Assembly (NCBI GenBank): GCA_964448675.1
Contig: CAYUZU010000003.1
Location: 62,001-126,000 of the forward strand
Reading direction: 5' to 3'
DNA length: 64,000 nucleotides
Source of the DNA: CAYUZU01 sp964448675
GTDB taxonomy: Bacteria > Planctomycetota > Phycisphaerae > UBA1845 > Fen-1342
Below the pieces are notes generated by a model that did not search any database, had not been told where the DNA came from, and saw only the letters and a list, made by a program, of their open reading frames with translations. A program made the translations under genes and the position numbers. How positions within the stretch are numbered: position 1 is the first letter of the stretch; every line of letters starts with the position of its first letter. Positions 1-9,303 of this stretch are shown piece by piece.

Positions 1-97
1 AGCGCGACGCGGGATGAGGCCCCCGCGGTGAATTCCCAGCGCTGCACGGCGTGCGCAGCGATGGCGGCCAGCTGCGCTGCGGGACGTCTGGAAGGTG

Positions 98-1009
98 TTA
101 CTCGGGGGCAAAAATTTGCTCGGCCTCGGTGACCTGCTCGCTGAGGCCTTCCATGGCGGCGCTGATCTGGGCGCGGGTCACGCCCGCCAGCGCGAGCACT
201 TCGTCCGAGAGCTCCTGGCCGCGCGCCGTCAGGTACATGCCGTACTGCGCGTCACAACAGAGCGTGTCGGCGACATAGACCAGCGCTGCGGTGCGCTGGA
301 ACTCGGGCTGGAGCGTACGCGGCTCGTGGTGGTAGGCGATGGCATAGCGGAGGCCGGGCGGGAACTTCCACTTGATGGCGAGCACGCCGCCCAGCGCCTG
401 GTGGTCCGCTTCCATGACGGCGCCCTCGAGGGCGCAGAACGGCTGCGGCTGGTTGGTGCAGGTGTCAACGACCTCGCGCAGCCTGTCGGGCATGACCTGT
501 TGCGCGACGATCAGGCCCATGTCGTGCACCAGCCCGGCGACGAACGCCTCGTCCGGCACCATCGACTTGGCGCTGGTCGCCAACACGCGCGAGCAGACGC
601 CCACGGCCACGCTGTGGCGCCACAGGTCGAGCGCGGAGAACGTCTCGGTGATGGGACCGGTCTGCATCAGGCGCGTCAGCGAGGTGGCCAGCGCGAGGTT
701 CTTCACCGCGGTGAGCCCGAGCATGAGGATCGCACGGTCGAGGCTGGCGATCTGCGACGGCAGGCCGTAGAACGCCGAGTTGACGATCTTGAGGATCTTG
801 GTGGCCAGGGCGGGGTCGCGCTGCACGACGGCCTGGATCTCCTTGGCGGTGGTCTTGGGGTCCTCGACGACTTCGACGATCCGAGCGGTGACTTCCGGCA
901 TGGAGCCGAGCTCGGTGACCTTGGCCAGGGCCTTCTGCAGCATGGGCGACAGCGTCTTGTTCGCGGCTGTCACCGTGGTCGCGTTGTGGGCCGCCCCGTT
1001 GGACATCAT
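98..1009 (-). CDS. HDOD domain protein (upstream paralogue is its neighbour)
   Basis: A 303-residue protein made almost entirely of an HDOD output domain, a non-enzymatic relative of HD phosphohydrolases used in bacterial signalling. The core runs from about residue 25 to 230 and includes the stretch NSAFYGLPSQIASLDRAI (77-94), which is typical of the family, and a retained HD pair in VHDMGL (162-163). A later YHHEP motif fits the C-terminal half of the fold. There is no receiver, GGDEF or other sensory domain. The gene lies 10 bases downstream of a close paralogue on the same strand, so the two are probably co-transcribed. The start is the first of two adjacent ATGs preceded by an AAGGA-like site. 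The family is clear; the signal and partner are unknown. Confidence 0.9.
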   Translation of the reverse strand: MMSNGAAHNATTVTAANKTLSPMLQKALAKVTELGSMPEVTARIVEVVEDPKTTAKEIQAVVQRDPALATKILKIVNSAFYGLPSQIASLDRAILMLGLTAVKNLALATSLTRLMQTGPITETFSALDLWRHSVAVGVCSRVLATSAKSMVPDEAFVAGLVHDMGLIVAQQVMPDRLREVVDTCTNQPQPFCALEGAVMEADHQALGGVLAIKWKFPPGLRYAIAYHHEPRTLQPEFQRTAALVYVADTLCCDAQYGMYLTARGQELSDEVLALAGVTRAQISAAMEGLSEQVTEAEQIFAPE

Positions 1010-1019
1010 CGGGTTCCTT

Positions 1020-1922
1020 CTAGTGCGAATCGTCCACGAAGACGCGTTCCGCCTCGTCGACGCGGTCGGGCAGCATCTCGTTAAGGTCGGCGATCTGCTG
1101 TTCGGTGATGCGCAGCTCCTCGCGCATATCCCCGGTCACTTCCTGCGTCGACCCGGGCAGCCAGAAGCCGTACTGGCCGCGGCAGCAGATGGTGTCCGCC
1201 ACGTAGACCGCCATCACCATCTTGCGATACTCCAGCGGCGCCGCCATGGGCTCGTGATGAAAGCCGATGACGTAGCGCAGTCCCGGCGGGAATTTCCAGC
1301 GCGCCGCCAGCTCGAAGCCGAAGAGCTGGTGGTCGGCCCCGACCAGCCGGTCCTCGACATCGCAGAATTCCTGCGGCTGGGCATAGCAGGTGTCCGCGAC
1401 CTCGCGGAGCTTCTCGGGAAACATCTGCTGCACGACGATCAGGCCCATATCATGCACCAGGCCGCCGACAAACGCCTCGTCGGCCTCGTCGAGGCGGGCC
1501 AGGCGCCCCACCTCGCGCGCCGCGACGCCGACCGCGATGCAGTGACGCCACAGGTCGCGGGCGGCGAACTGCTCCGAGACCGCCTCGGGTTTGAACATGC
1601 GGGACAGCGAGGCGGCCAGGGCGATGTTCTTGACCGCGCTCAGGCCGAGCATCAGGATCGCGCGATCCAAACTGGCGATCTGGGACGGCAGGCCGTAAAA
1701 GGCCGAGTTCACGACTTTCAAAATCTTCGCCGCCAGGGCCGGGTCGTTGCGCACGATGTCGTGCATGTCACGCGCCGTGGCCCGCGGGTCCTCGACCACC
1801 TGGACGATCTTCGTGGTGACTTCCGGCAGCGAGGAGATCTCGGTCACGCGTCCCAGCGCCTTCTGCAGTTCGGGGCTCAGCGTTCGCCCGGGGGCATTCG
1901 ATGCGGCGGAACCAGACGACAT
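1020..1922 (-). CDS. HDOD domain protein (first gene of tandem pair)
   Basis: A 300-residue HDOD protein, strongly similar along its length to the next gene: both carry NSAFYGLPSQIASLDRAI and LVHDMGLIV (HD at 157-158 here). The N-terminal 15 residues are Ser/Ala-rich and differ between the two, while the HDOD core is conserved, as expected for a tandem duplication. HDOD proteins usually act as regulatory scaffolds that control other proteins rather than hydrolysing nucleotides; that is family knowledge. The gene begins with ATG and is divergent from an HD-domain gene across a 447-base spacer. Which signalling pathway it serves cannot be seen. Confidence 0.9.
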   Translation of the reverse strand: MSSGSAASNAPGRTLSPELQKALGRVTEISSLPEVTTKIVQVVEDPRATARDMHDIVRNDPALAAKILKVVNSAFYGLPSQIASLDRAILMLGLSAVKNIALAASLSRMFKPEAVSEQFAARDLWRHCIAVGVAAREVGRLARLDEADEAFVGGLVHDMGLIVVQQMFPEKLREVADTCYAQPQEFCDVEDRLVGADHQLFGFELAARWKFPPGLRYVIGFHHEPMAAPLEYRKMVMAVYVADTICCRGQYGFWLPGSTQEVTGDMREELRITEQQIADLNEMLPDRVDEAERVFVDDSH

Positions 1923-2369
1923 CGTTGCTCCTTGTCCGTCGATGCGCGCTTGTGCATTCTCGGTCGGCGCGACGCGGCGCCGCCCCCGCCCGTACAGGAG
2001 CTGCGCACGTCCCGACCGAAACGTCTTCTTCCCTACTCATCGGCCGGAAGGGCGCCCCTCTTCGCATTACCGTGAATCCCGCATGCGGCATGGCACAGCG
2101 GACCCGTGCGGCAACACGAACCTGCAACCGCGCACGACAGCAGGCCATGATTGCGCGGCGGCGTTCGCTTATCGGTCTCTGCACCCGCGTGACGCCGGCG
2201 CCCGACGCAGCGTGCGGTGGCGATCGGCCCGCGTTCGCTCGCTTGCTGCCGCTGCGCCGGGCCGATACACTCCGTCCAATTGCGGCTCGGAACAGAGGTT
2301 GGCGCAACGCGGCTCGCCGGATCGCCCGCCGCAAAGCAGCGTTTTCGGCACGTCAAGATCTGGTGGCGT
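1923..2369. other. divergent spacer between HDOD and HD-domain genes
   Basis: 447 bases with no convincing gene; short frames on both strands lack ribosome sites and family signatures. It should carry promoters for both directions. The best rightward candidate is listed separately at 2243-2271. A TTCGGTCGG / CCGACCGAA pair (about 1958-1966 and 2012-2020) is inverted but separated by about 45 bases, so it may be coincidental. Confidence 0.5.
2243..2271 (+). promoter_or_regulatory. candidate sigma-70-type promoter for the HD-domain gene
   Basis: TTGCTG and TACACT are separated by 17 bases, about 100 bases upstream of the HD-domain gene start. The match is moderate (three and four of six positions), so this is a weak prediction. 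Confidence 0.3.
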
Positions 2370-3077
2370 ATGCAGACGGATCGCCTGATCCCGCTTGCCA
2401 AGGAACTGCTGACGGTCAGCATTGACGAGACGACCAGTGACCTGTGGCTCTGGGAGCACAGCGAACGTACCATGCGCATCGCGCGGATGCTGGTGCGGCT
2501 GCCGGAGGTGGAGGCCGAGTCGGCGGACCTTGAAGCCCTCACGGCGGCGGCTCTGTTCCATGACGCGGGCTGGATCGTGGAGTACCAGCAGGGCCGCTGG
2601 CAGCGGTGGCAGCTGCTGAGCCGGCCGACGAACGACATCCAGCGGGAACTCGGGGCGGCCATGCTCCAGGAGGAGGCCAGCCCCATCCTGCCCAGTGCCA
2701 TGGTCCGCGACGCCGCCGACATTATCCGCCAGTGCAACGACCGCAATGCCCGCCGGGTGGAGGCGCGGGTGCTGGCGGAGGCCGAGACGCTCGACGAGGT
2801 GGGGACGCTGTATCTCCTGCGGCAGCACCGCCAGTACCAGGCCGAGGGTCGCCCCCTGCAGCAGCTATACGACAGCTGGCAGCGGCAGCGGGAGTACGGA
2901 TACTGGGCCCTCCGGCTCAACAACGATTTCCGGTACGAGACGACGCGGGCGCTGGCGGAGCGGCGTCTGGAGGCCGTTGACGCGTACCTGATGGCGCTGG
3001 GCCGGGACCTGCTGGCCGCGGACGTGCGTCAGCTCCTGGCGGACATCGGCGTCGCGGCCCCGGCCGAACCGAGCTGA
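2370..3077 (+). CDS. HD-domain protein
   Basis: A 235-residue protein with an HD-type metal-binding pattern: a helix containing EHSERTMRIARML (H30) followed by ALFHDAGW with the HD pair at 64-65. This resembles small HD phosphohydrolases that act on nucleotides or signalling nucleotides, but the substrate cannot be inferred. An upstream in-frame ATG at 2217 would add 51 residues of low-complexity sequence, so the internal ATG at 2370, just before the recognisable helical start, was chosen; no strong Shine-Dalgarno marks it. The gene is divergent from two HDOD genes and 42 bases upstream of hpt, so it may be co-transcribed with hpt and the PH-domain gene. Confidence 0.75.
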   Translation: MQTDRLIPLAKELLTVSIDETTSDLWLWEHSERTMRIARMLVRLPEVEAESADLEALTAAALFHDAGWIVEYQQGRWQRWQLLSRPTNDIQRELGAAMLQEEASPILPSAMVRDAADIIRQCNDRNARRVEARVLAEAETLDEVGTLYLLRQHRQYQAEGRPLQQLYDSWQRQREYGYWALRLNNDFRYETTRALAERRLEAVDAYLMALGRDLLAADVRQLLADIGVAAPAEPS

Positions 3078-3119
3078 CGCCCAGACCGCAGATGCTGCGC
3101 CCCCTGCCGGGAGCAAGTC

Positions 3120-3662
3120 TTGGAAGCCGACATTGCCCGCATCCTGATCCACAAGGAGCAGATTCAGGCCCGGGTGCGCCAGATCGCATCCGATATCGCC
3201 GCGACCTATGCGGACGATGAGGTCGGTTTGACGCTGGTGCCGGTGTTATCGGGGTCGATCATCTTCCTGGCCGACCTGATCCGCGAGCTGCCGCTGAAGA
3301 TGAAAATCGCCCTGGTGCAGGTGTCCACCTACCCGGGCCGCTCGACCACGCCGGGGACCCCCAAAACCGTCCTGGAGCTCAATGGGGACGTATCAGGACG
3401 GCACGTGCTGGTGGTCGATGATATTCTGGACAGCGGGCGAACGCTGCGCCGGGTGCACGCGATGATCGCCGAGCGGCAGCCCCAGAGCCTGCGGACGGCG
3501 GTGCTGCTGCGAAAGCCGGCGCGGGCGCCGGCGGATGTTTCCGTTGACTTTGTCGGATTCGACATCGATGATCTGTTTGTGGTCGGCTATGGACTGGACT
3601 ACGACGACCACTACCGGAATCTGCCGCATGTGGCCGTGCTCCATCCGGAGTTGATGCCATGA
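3120..3662 (+). CDS. hpt: hypoxanthine phosphoribosyltransferase
   Basis: Purine salvage enzyme that transfers ribose 5-phosphate from PRPP to hypoxanthine or guanine in the cytoplasm. The 180-residue length is normal. The PRPP-binding loop VLVVDDILDSGRTL is at 96-109, PVLSGSIIFLADLIREL near 41-57 matches the family N-terminus, and VDFVGFDIDDLFVVGYGLDY near the C-terminus matches the purine-binding part. The start is a TTG codon; the residues after it are the first with family character. The stop overlaps the next ATG (ATGA), implying translational coupling to the PH-domain gene. Confidence 0.93.
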   Translation: MEADIARILIHKEQIQARVRQIASDIAATYADDEVGLTLVPVLSGSIIFLADLIRELPLKMKIALVQVSTYPGRSTTPGTPKTVLELNGDVSGRHVLVVDDILDSGRTLRRVHAMIAERQPQSLRTAVLLRKPARAPADVSVDFVGFDIDDLFVVGYGLDYDDHYRNLPHVAVLHPELMP

Positions 3663-4228
3663 GCAAGCCAGACCGCTTTGACAGCGTCGCGGCCGAGGCG
3701 CCCCCCAGTGTCGAGGCGACCCCCGTAACCGCGCCGAAGACGGCCAAGCTCGAGCTGCTGGACGACGACGAGGTCGTCCAGATCTCGATCAAGCCGTCCG
3801 TGTGGTTCATCCCGATCGTCTCGTTCAAGTGGCTGGTGACGGCGACGATCGTGGCGGTTGCCATCGCCATCGCGATGCGCCACGGCTGGACGGTGCAGGG
3901 GCTGGTCGCGTTTCAGGTCGTGCTGGGCATCGCGGCATTGCGCGTGGGGATCGCGACGCTGCAGTGGGCGAGCAAGCTGTACGTGTTGACGAATCGGCGC
4001 GTGATGCGCTTTCGCGGCATCCTGCATGTCGACATGGCGGCCTGCCCGCTGGCCCGTATCAGCCGGGTGGATCTGAATGTCGACAGTTTCCAGCGCACGA
4101 TCGGGCTGGGCACGATCGAGATGACGTCCGAAGACGACGGGCAGCGCCCCATCGACTGGCAGCACGTCGGCCACGCGGCCGAGATTCACGACCGGCTCGT
4201 GCGCGCGGTCCGCAAGTCGCAGTCGTAG
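3659..4228 (+). CDS. membrane protein with bacterial PH domain
   Basis: A 189-residue protein with two hydrophobic segments at roughly 45-65 and 72-95, followed by a bacterial pleckstrin-homology-like region (about 98-185) with the usual pattern LYVLTNRRVMRFRG, then an amphipathic strand set and a final helix. The family is common and mostly uncharacterised; the PH part lies at the membrane surface. The start ATG overlaps the hpt stop. A good intrinsic terminator follows about 40 bases downstream, so this is probably the last gene of an HD-hpt-PH unit. Confidence 0.8.
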   Translation: MSKPDRFDSVAAEAPPSVEATPVTAPKTAKLELLDDDEVVQISIKPSVWFIPIVSFKWLVTATIVAVAIAIAMRHGWTVQGLVAFQVVLGIAALRVGIATLQWASKLYVLTNRRVMRFRGILHVDMAACPLARISRVDLNVDSFQRTIGLGTIEMTSEDDGQRPIDWQHVGHAAEIHDRLVRAVRKSQS

Positions 4229-4266
4229 CCGGGGAACGTCGCGGTCGGCAGGTCACGACAGGACAA

Positions 4267-4295
4267 GGGCACGCGCCGCGGCACGTGCCCGTTTT
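4267..4295 (+). terminator. intrinsic terminator after the hpt/PH unit
   Basis: A seven-base-pair perfect stem (GGGCACG with CGTGCCC) and a ten-base loop are followed by GTTTT. It sits between convergent genes, right after the PH-domain gene. Confidence 0.7.
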
Positions 4296-4330
4296 CGTAT
4301 CTACCGTTCGCTGTGCGGCGGGCTGATCCG

Positions 4331-6433
4331 TCACTTCGCCGCGCGTTCGAGGACGACCCACTCCTTCGGCACCCGGGCCATCGTTTCGACGGTCTCCTTG
4401 TACTCGGGATACGCTGCCGGCGCCGCCCACAGCTCGTTCTGCGTGAACGTGTCCGCATAACGCACAGTGCCGTTCTGTGTCGAGAAGTCCGCTTCGAACG
4501 CCACGATGCCACAGTCGTCGGCGTAGTCCTTTCCGGCGTAGTACACCGTGAACCCCGCGGGCACCGCGATCTCCATGCGGTTGAGATTGCGCGACCGGCG
4601 GTACCACTTCATGGGAAACTCGCGCGTCGGCTTGCCGACGCTGCTCGCCTCGTACGCGATCTCCGGGAGCTGGAAGACGAGCAGGTCGTCGCCGGCGCGC
4701 ATGGCGTAGTCGACCAGGGTGTACTTCTGGATGAAGCGCAGCGGCTGCGTGACATCGCGCAGGTTTTCGATGGTGTAGTCATCGAGCCGGGCCTTGGGGT
4801 GCATCGCGGTCAGCCCCATCTCGAAGCTGCGCCGCAGCTCCTCGTCCTTCTGGTCCTTCCAGGCGTTACGCCGCGAGACTTCGTCGTTGCCGAAGTACTC
4901 CTCGGTCTTCTCGACCGCGAGGTCGCCGGCGGCGTTCAGCGCCATGCGATATGTCACGCGCGTGCCCTCGGCCGAGGGATCGTTGAGCGGCACATCGATG
5001 AGCTGCCCCCCACCGGCCTTGACGAGCAGACCGCGCGTCCCCTGGTAGCCCGCGGGCATCTGGCCGAAGCGCACCGATTCGTCGTAGACCGGTAGCAGCA
5101 CGCGGCCGTCGGGCAGATCGACCGCCACGAGCGCGTCGCTGAACTGGCGGATATTGGGGACGTCTGCGAGCAGTTCGCCGTTGCCCTGCGGGCAGGCCAG
5201 CACGACGCCGCTGTCGAGACCCGCCTCGTTCAGCATCGTCGCCAGCAGCATGGCCTTGTCGATGGCGTTGCCGGCCCGGTTGGCGTACACCTCGCCCACC
5301 GGCCGCGGGGCGTAACTATAGGAGCTCGGCGGCACCCACAGTTGGCGCACGGCTTCAACGAAGTGGCGGTACACGCGCTGGGCCTTTTCGCGCGGGCTGG
5401 CGGCGTCGGCCACCAGGGCCGCCACCTTCGTGCGGATCTCGTCGCCGGGCTGCGCGGCGCTGCGCATCGCCGCGGCGTAAGCGTCGGCGATGGAGGCCCA
5501 GTCGTCCGCCAGGGCCGCCGTCACGCGCGGGTAGAGGTCGCCCGCGGGCGGCATCATCGGTTCGGGCACGACGCGCTGGCAGTTGCGCGCCACGACACGG
5601 TAGATCGTGCGACCAGCGGCGACGTCCTTCGAGGTCGCGACGTTCGAGCCGAGGCGGTCCTCGTGCCAGATCAACTCGCGTCCCGCGGGCACGCTGATCC
5701 GCAGCTCGGCCTCGAGAATCGGCTCGTCAGCACGGAACAGCGCGGTGACGTAGAACGGATCCAGCGGGCCGGCCATCAGGCGGCGCTTGGTCACCTGGTA
5801 GTCGAGCACCGAGCCCACCTTGAGCTGTTTCATCGCGAACTTCTTCTGGTACAGCTTCTCGTACTCCGGCGTGCTCGAGTGGACACTGGTGATGTCGACG
5901 CCGGCGTCCGAGATCGGCGTGACCGAGCCGTCCGGATTGATCGTGCGGGCGAAGTCGATGTCCAGCGTCTCCTCGCCCTTCTTGAAGTAGCGCGCGACGT
6001 TGGCCTGGTCCTTGCCGCGCTCCAGCAGCACCTTGATCACGCGGCGCTCGCGTAGGGTGTAGGTGCCGTCGTCCGCGACCTCGAAGTCGTGCAGGCGATA
6101 CATGGTGACATAACCGGAGTCGGGATACACCAGCTTGGTGGGCTGGGCCGCGAGCAACCGGTCGAGCAGCGGATCGTCGAGCTCCGCCACCGTCTTGGCG
6201 CTGTCGCCCTCGCGCTGCCGCGTGAGATCGAGGCGCTTGATCTCGTCACGCGGGAAGGTGCGCGGCTCGTCTTCCCCCTGGATCCAGAAGACGATCTCGT
6301 CGGGGCTCATCCGCACCAGTTCCCCGACGTGCTCGAGCCCGTCCTGCAGATACAGCACGTCGTGGGCATGCTGTGCGCCGGTCGGCGCAACCAGCGCCAC
6401 GAGCACCGCCAGACAGATCACGTTGCGTTTCAT
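4331..6433 (-). CDS. exported DUF3857/transglutaminase-fold protein lacking the catalytic Cys
   Basis: A 700-residue exported protein: signal peptide to about residue 21, a DG-type beta module (26-70), a DUF3857 region (about 100-290) and a transglutaminase-like core (about 340-470). In the neighbouring paralogue the core has YGDC at the cysteine position; here the aligned stretch is RAGNAIDKA with Asn389 in place of Cys. The expected His region reads FSDALVAVDLP, without the His. The protein is therefore likely a non-catalytic transglutaminase fold, perhaps a binding or structural protein of the envelope. The two genes are six bases apart and equal in length (700 and 699 residues), suggesting duplication and functional divergence. 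Confidence 0.85.
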   Translation of the reverse strand: MKRNVICLAVLVALVAPTGAQHAHDVLYLQDGLEHVGELVRMSPDEIVFWIQGEDEPRTFPRDEIKRLDLTRQREGDSAKTVAELDDPLLDRLLAAQPTKLVYPDSGYVTMYRLHDFEVADDGTYTLRERRVIKVLLERGKDQANVARYFKKGEETLDIDFARTINPDGSVTPISDAGVDITSVHSSTPEYEKLYQKKFAMKQLKVGSVLDYQVTKRRLMAGPLDPFYVTALFRADEPILEAELRISVPAGRELIWHEDRLGSNVATSKDVAAGRTIYRVVARNCQRVVPEPMMPPAGDLYPRVTAALADDWASIADAYAAAMRSAAQPGDEIRTKVAALVADAASPREKAQRVYRHFVEAVRQLWVPPSSYSYAPRPVGEVYANRAGNAIDKAMLLATMLNEAGLDSGVVLACPQGNGELLADVPNIRQFSDALVAVDLPDGRVLLPVYDESVRFGQMPAGYQGTRGLLVKAGGGQLIDVPLNDPSAEGTRVTYRMALNAAGDLAVEKTEEYFGNDEVSRRNAWKDQKDEELRRSFEMGLTAMHPKARLDDYTIENLRDVTQPLRFIQKYTLVDYAMRAGDDLLVFQLPEIAYEASSVGKPTREFPMKWYRRSRNLNRMEIAVPAGFTVYYAGKDYADDCGIVAFEADFSTQNGTVRYADTFTQNELWAAPAAYPEYKETVETMARVPKEWVVLERAAK

Positions 6434-6439
6434 GTGTTT

Positions 6440-8539
6440 CTAGCTCCGCGGCTTGTAGAGAAACAGGGGCTTCTTGGCGAAGTCGGTGAAGTCTTCCATC
6501 AACTGCTTGAACGTCGCGTAGTCCGACGCGGGCACGCGCCGCCGGTCCATCGTCAGCTTGTCCGTGTACACGACGGCACCGTCGACGTACTCGAAGCTCG
6601 CCTCGTAGGACGCGTACGGCGAGCTGTACGCCACGTCGTCCGGCAGGCCCTTGGGCTCATACCCGTCGGGCAGCTGCAGCGTCACCGTCTGCCGCAACCC
6701 CATCGCCGATGGCACGAGGATGTCGAACTCGCGCTCGTCCAGCGCGGTCAGCACGGCCGCGCTCTTGGCCAGCTTGCCCAGCGGCATCTCGAAGATCATC
6801 AGGTCACCGGCAAACGTCGGGTACTCCGGCATGACGATCTTGAGCTTGATCTCCAGCGGCACGGTGAGGTCCGACTCGTCGCTGATCTCCAGGTCGACGA
6901 CCTTCGCCCCCGGCGACAACGAGTTGATCATCTGCTCGGCGACCATCTTGCGCAGCATCTGGTTGATCTGCTCGAGCCCGGCCCGCGCGAAGCCCTCCAT
7001 GCTGCCATTGAGCGAGAACTTGAAGATCGCCTGCAGCGTGCCATCCTCCTTGAGACGCATCTTCATGTTGGCGTCGATCATGTTCATCTCGGCCGGCGGC
7101 ACCTCGACCTCGCCGATCTTGCGCTCCAGCACGTTGATCGTGGAAACACCGTGGTCGACCATCGGGAAGTACGGATAGCGGAACGACGTCCCGGTGCAGT
7201 CCAGGTGGAAGCTGCGGCCGTTGAGATGCACCTCGGTGATCGCGTGATTGCCGTACATGGTCGGCAGCTCGCGGTCGTCCTCCGGCAGGCCATAGGTGGC
7301 GACGATCACGGGCTCGGCCTTGATGCCGACCGCCTTGAGCATCGTCGCGAACAGCGTCGCCTTGTCGATGCAGTCGCCGTACTTGTTCTGCAGCGTCAGC
7401 GTCGCGGGGTGCCCCGACCAGCCCGAGCCGAGGCTGCCCTTGATCGAAATGTAGCGCACCTCGCGCTGCAGCCAGTGGTAGATCCGCTCGAGCTTCTGCT
7501 CCGGGTCGGCCGCGTCCCCGACGATCTCGGCAACCTGGGCCTCGATCTCCGGCGTGACCTCGGTGTGCTTCTTCTGGAACTTGCCCAGGAAGTCGAAGAT
7601 GTAGTCCCAGTCCGCGAACGGCGACGCGGCCATGTGCGGCACAACCTCGCCCACCGGCGGCATGCCCGGTTCGGACACGACGTGCTCGATGTCCTCGAGC
7701 TCCCACTGATAGACATCGTACTCGCCCTCGGTCCAGCGCTTGGGCGCGGCCTGGTCGGCGGGGAGGTGCCCCACCTGGTAATGCAGATCCTGCCCCTGGG
7801 GGACGCGCACCGTCGCCCGGCTGTGCAGCGACGGCTCGGTCCCGCCGAAGTACCAGCGCGGGAAGAACAGCGCCTCGTCGTAGGGGTCATAGACTTCCTT
7901 CTCCCAGATCGTCTCGACGATCGAGCCGACCTCGACCTGCGGCAGCTGCCCGCTGACGGTCTTGTACTCGGTGAAGAAGAGCATGCCGCCCGTGGGCTTG
8001 ACCTCCTTCAGGTCGGCCGGGTCGAACTCGTGCACTTCGCCGGTCGGCGAGATCGTGCGGGCCCGGACCAGGTTGACCCGCTCGCGCCCCTCCTCGTACG
8101 CGAACTGGATCGCGCCCAGCGACTTGAACGGTTCCTTCAGGATCAGCGTCGCACTGTGATAGCGCTCGACGTGCGTGCCGTCCGGCCGCAGCGTCCAGTT
8201 GCCATCATCCACCAGCGTGACGGCCCCGACGTCCGGATAGCGCTCGCGCGCCGCGTCGGCCTGGGCCAGCAGTTCCTTCACCTCGGCGCCGGCCATCAGC
8301 GGGGCGCGGCCCGCCTCGCTCGTCGTGGCTTCGCCGACAATGATCCGCCGCACCTCGTTGCGCGGGAACGCCCGCCCGTCGTCGACGACGAGCTGGCCAT
8401 CCTGATAGGTGACGGTCTCGGTCTCGATGCGCGTGCCGTCAAACAGCTCGACGATGTCGGCCCGCGCCGCCAGCGGCCACGCGAGGGCCACCAGCAGCAG
8501 GCAGCGCAGGCACTGATCAATCAATTGCTTCCTGGCCAT
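6440..8539 (-). CDS. exported DUF3857/transglutaminase-domain protein, catalytic triad intact
   Basis: A 699-residue protein with signal peptide (to about 27), a DG-type beta module (29-69), a DUF3857 domain (about 110-300) and a transglutaminase-like core. Cys390 in NKYGDCIDKATLFATML, His432 in GNHAITEV and Asp447 in FHLDCTG form a complete Cys-His-Asp triad. The reading frame is open upstream, but the ATG at 8539 starts directly before a basic and then hydrophobic signal sequence. Family members are periplasmic; a peptidase or cross-linking role is possible but the substrate is unknown. It is probably co-transcribed with the inactive paralogue. Confidence 0.88.
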   Translation of the reverse strand: MARKQLIDQCLRCLLLVALAWPLAARADIVELFDGTRIETETVTYQDGQLVVDDGRAFPRNEVRRIIVGEATTSEAGRAPLMAGAEVKELLAQADAARERYPDVGAVTLVDDGNWTLRPDGTHVERYHSATLILKEPFKSLGAIQFAYEEGRERVNLVRARTISPTGEVHEFDPADLKEVKPTGGMLFFTEYKTVSGQLPQVEVGSIVETIWEKEVYDPYDEALFFPRWYFGGTEPSLHSRATVRVPQGQDLHYQVGHLPADQAAPKRWTEGEYDVYQWELEDIEHVVSEPGMPPVGEVVPHMAASPFADWDYIFDFLGKFQKKHTEVTPEIEAQVAEIVGDAADPEQKLERIYHWLQREVRYISIKGSLGSGWSGHPATLTLQNKYGDCIDKATLFATMLKAVGIKAEPVIVATYGLPEDDRELPTMYGNHAITEVHLNGRSFHLDCTGTSFRYPYFPMVDHGVSTINVLERKIGEVEVPPAEMNMIDANMKMRLKEDGTLQAIFKFSLNGSMEGFARAGLEQINQMLRKMVAEQMINSLSPGAKVVDLEISDESDLTVPLEIKLKIVMPEYPTFAGDLMIFEMPLGKLAKSAAVLTALDEREFDILVPSAMGLRQTVTLQLPDGYEPKGLPDDVAYSSPYASYEASFEYVDGAVVYTDKLTMDRRRVPASDYATFKQLMEDFTDFAKKPLFLYKPRS

Positions 8540-8681
8540 CGGTATTCTCCGTGGTATCCGATCGCGAAATGCGTGTATCCCTTTCCCGGACACGACGCAG
8601 GGATTGTACGCCCTTTTCCGAGCCCCGTGCTGGCCGGCTGACAAGATTCCACATCCCCCGGCCCGGGCGGTACGCCAACCC

Positions 8682-9221
8682 CTAACTTTCCGCACCAAAG
8701 CGGTTTAGCCAGGCGCGCTGCGCGAAGGGCAGCTTCTCTTTCTGCGGCCACTGCTCGGCCGGCACCCCCACCGGCAGCAGCACCCGGATCACCTTGTCCG
8801 CGGGCACCGCCAGCAGCCGCCCAATCTGCGCCGCATGGTCGCGGACGCGCAGCCAGCCGTCGATCCAGACCGTCGCCAGCCCCAGGGCCGTGATCGCCAG
8901 CAGCATGTTCTCGACCGCCGCCGCACAGTCCTCGATATCAAAGCTGTGCCCCTCGTAAACGGGCGTCGGGTCGCGGTGCACCACACAGGCGATGAACGCC
9001 CGGGCCTGCTGAAACGCCGTGTTCGACGGGTGCAAGTCCGCAATCTGCCGCACGAGCGCTTCGTCATCGACAATCACGAAGGTCGTCGTCTGAGCGTTCT
9101 TGCCCGAGGGCGCCCGGATCCCGGCTTGCACAATCCGCTTCAGGGCGTCGCGCGGCACCGCCTCGTCGCGAAACGCCCCGCGGTAGCTGTGTCGTTTGTC
9201 GATCGCTTCGAAGACATCCAT
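8682..9221 (-). CDS. nitroreductase-family FMN oxidoreductase
   Basis: A 179-residue member of the nitroreductase fold, which binds FMN as a dimer and reduces various substrates with NAD(P)H. The N-terminus FEAIDKRHSYRGAF carries the Arg-Ser/Tyr-Arg FMN phosphate motif and is followed by RIVQAGIRAPSGKNAQ, also typical. AAAVENMLLAITALGLATVWI matches the conserved core helix. The ATG at 9221 was chosen because the longer frame upstream has no family similarity. It is divergent from the amidase gene. The true substrate is not predictable. Confidence 0.88.
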   Translation of the reverse strand: MDVFEAIDKRHSYRGAFRDEAVPRDALKRIVQAGIRAPSGKNAQTTTFVIVDDEALVRQIADLHPSNTAFQQARAFIACVVHRDPTPVYEGHSFDIEDCAAAVENMLLAITALGLATVWIDGWLRVRDHAAQIGRLLAVPADKVIRVLLPVGVPAEQWPQKEKLPFAQRAWLNRFGAES

Positions 9222-9303
9222 GAACAACCTCCTGCCAAAACCCACCTCGGGGTCAGGTATACCCCGAACCACACGAACACACAAAGCCCGCATCCCGTGC
9301 CGG

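Noticed and set aside
1958..2020. TTCGGTCGG / CCGACCGAA pair as an operator
   Set aside because: The arms are about 45 bases apart with a GC-rich interval, so chance is likely.
6089..8641. 850-codon open frame on the forward strand
   Set aside because: It lies opposite the two DUF3857 genes and has the same low-complexity composition.
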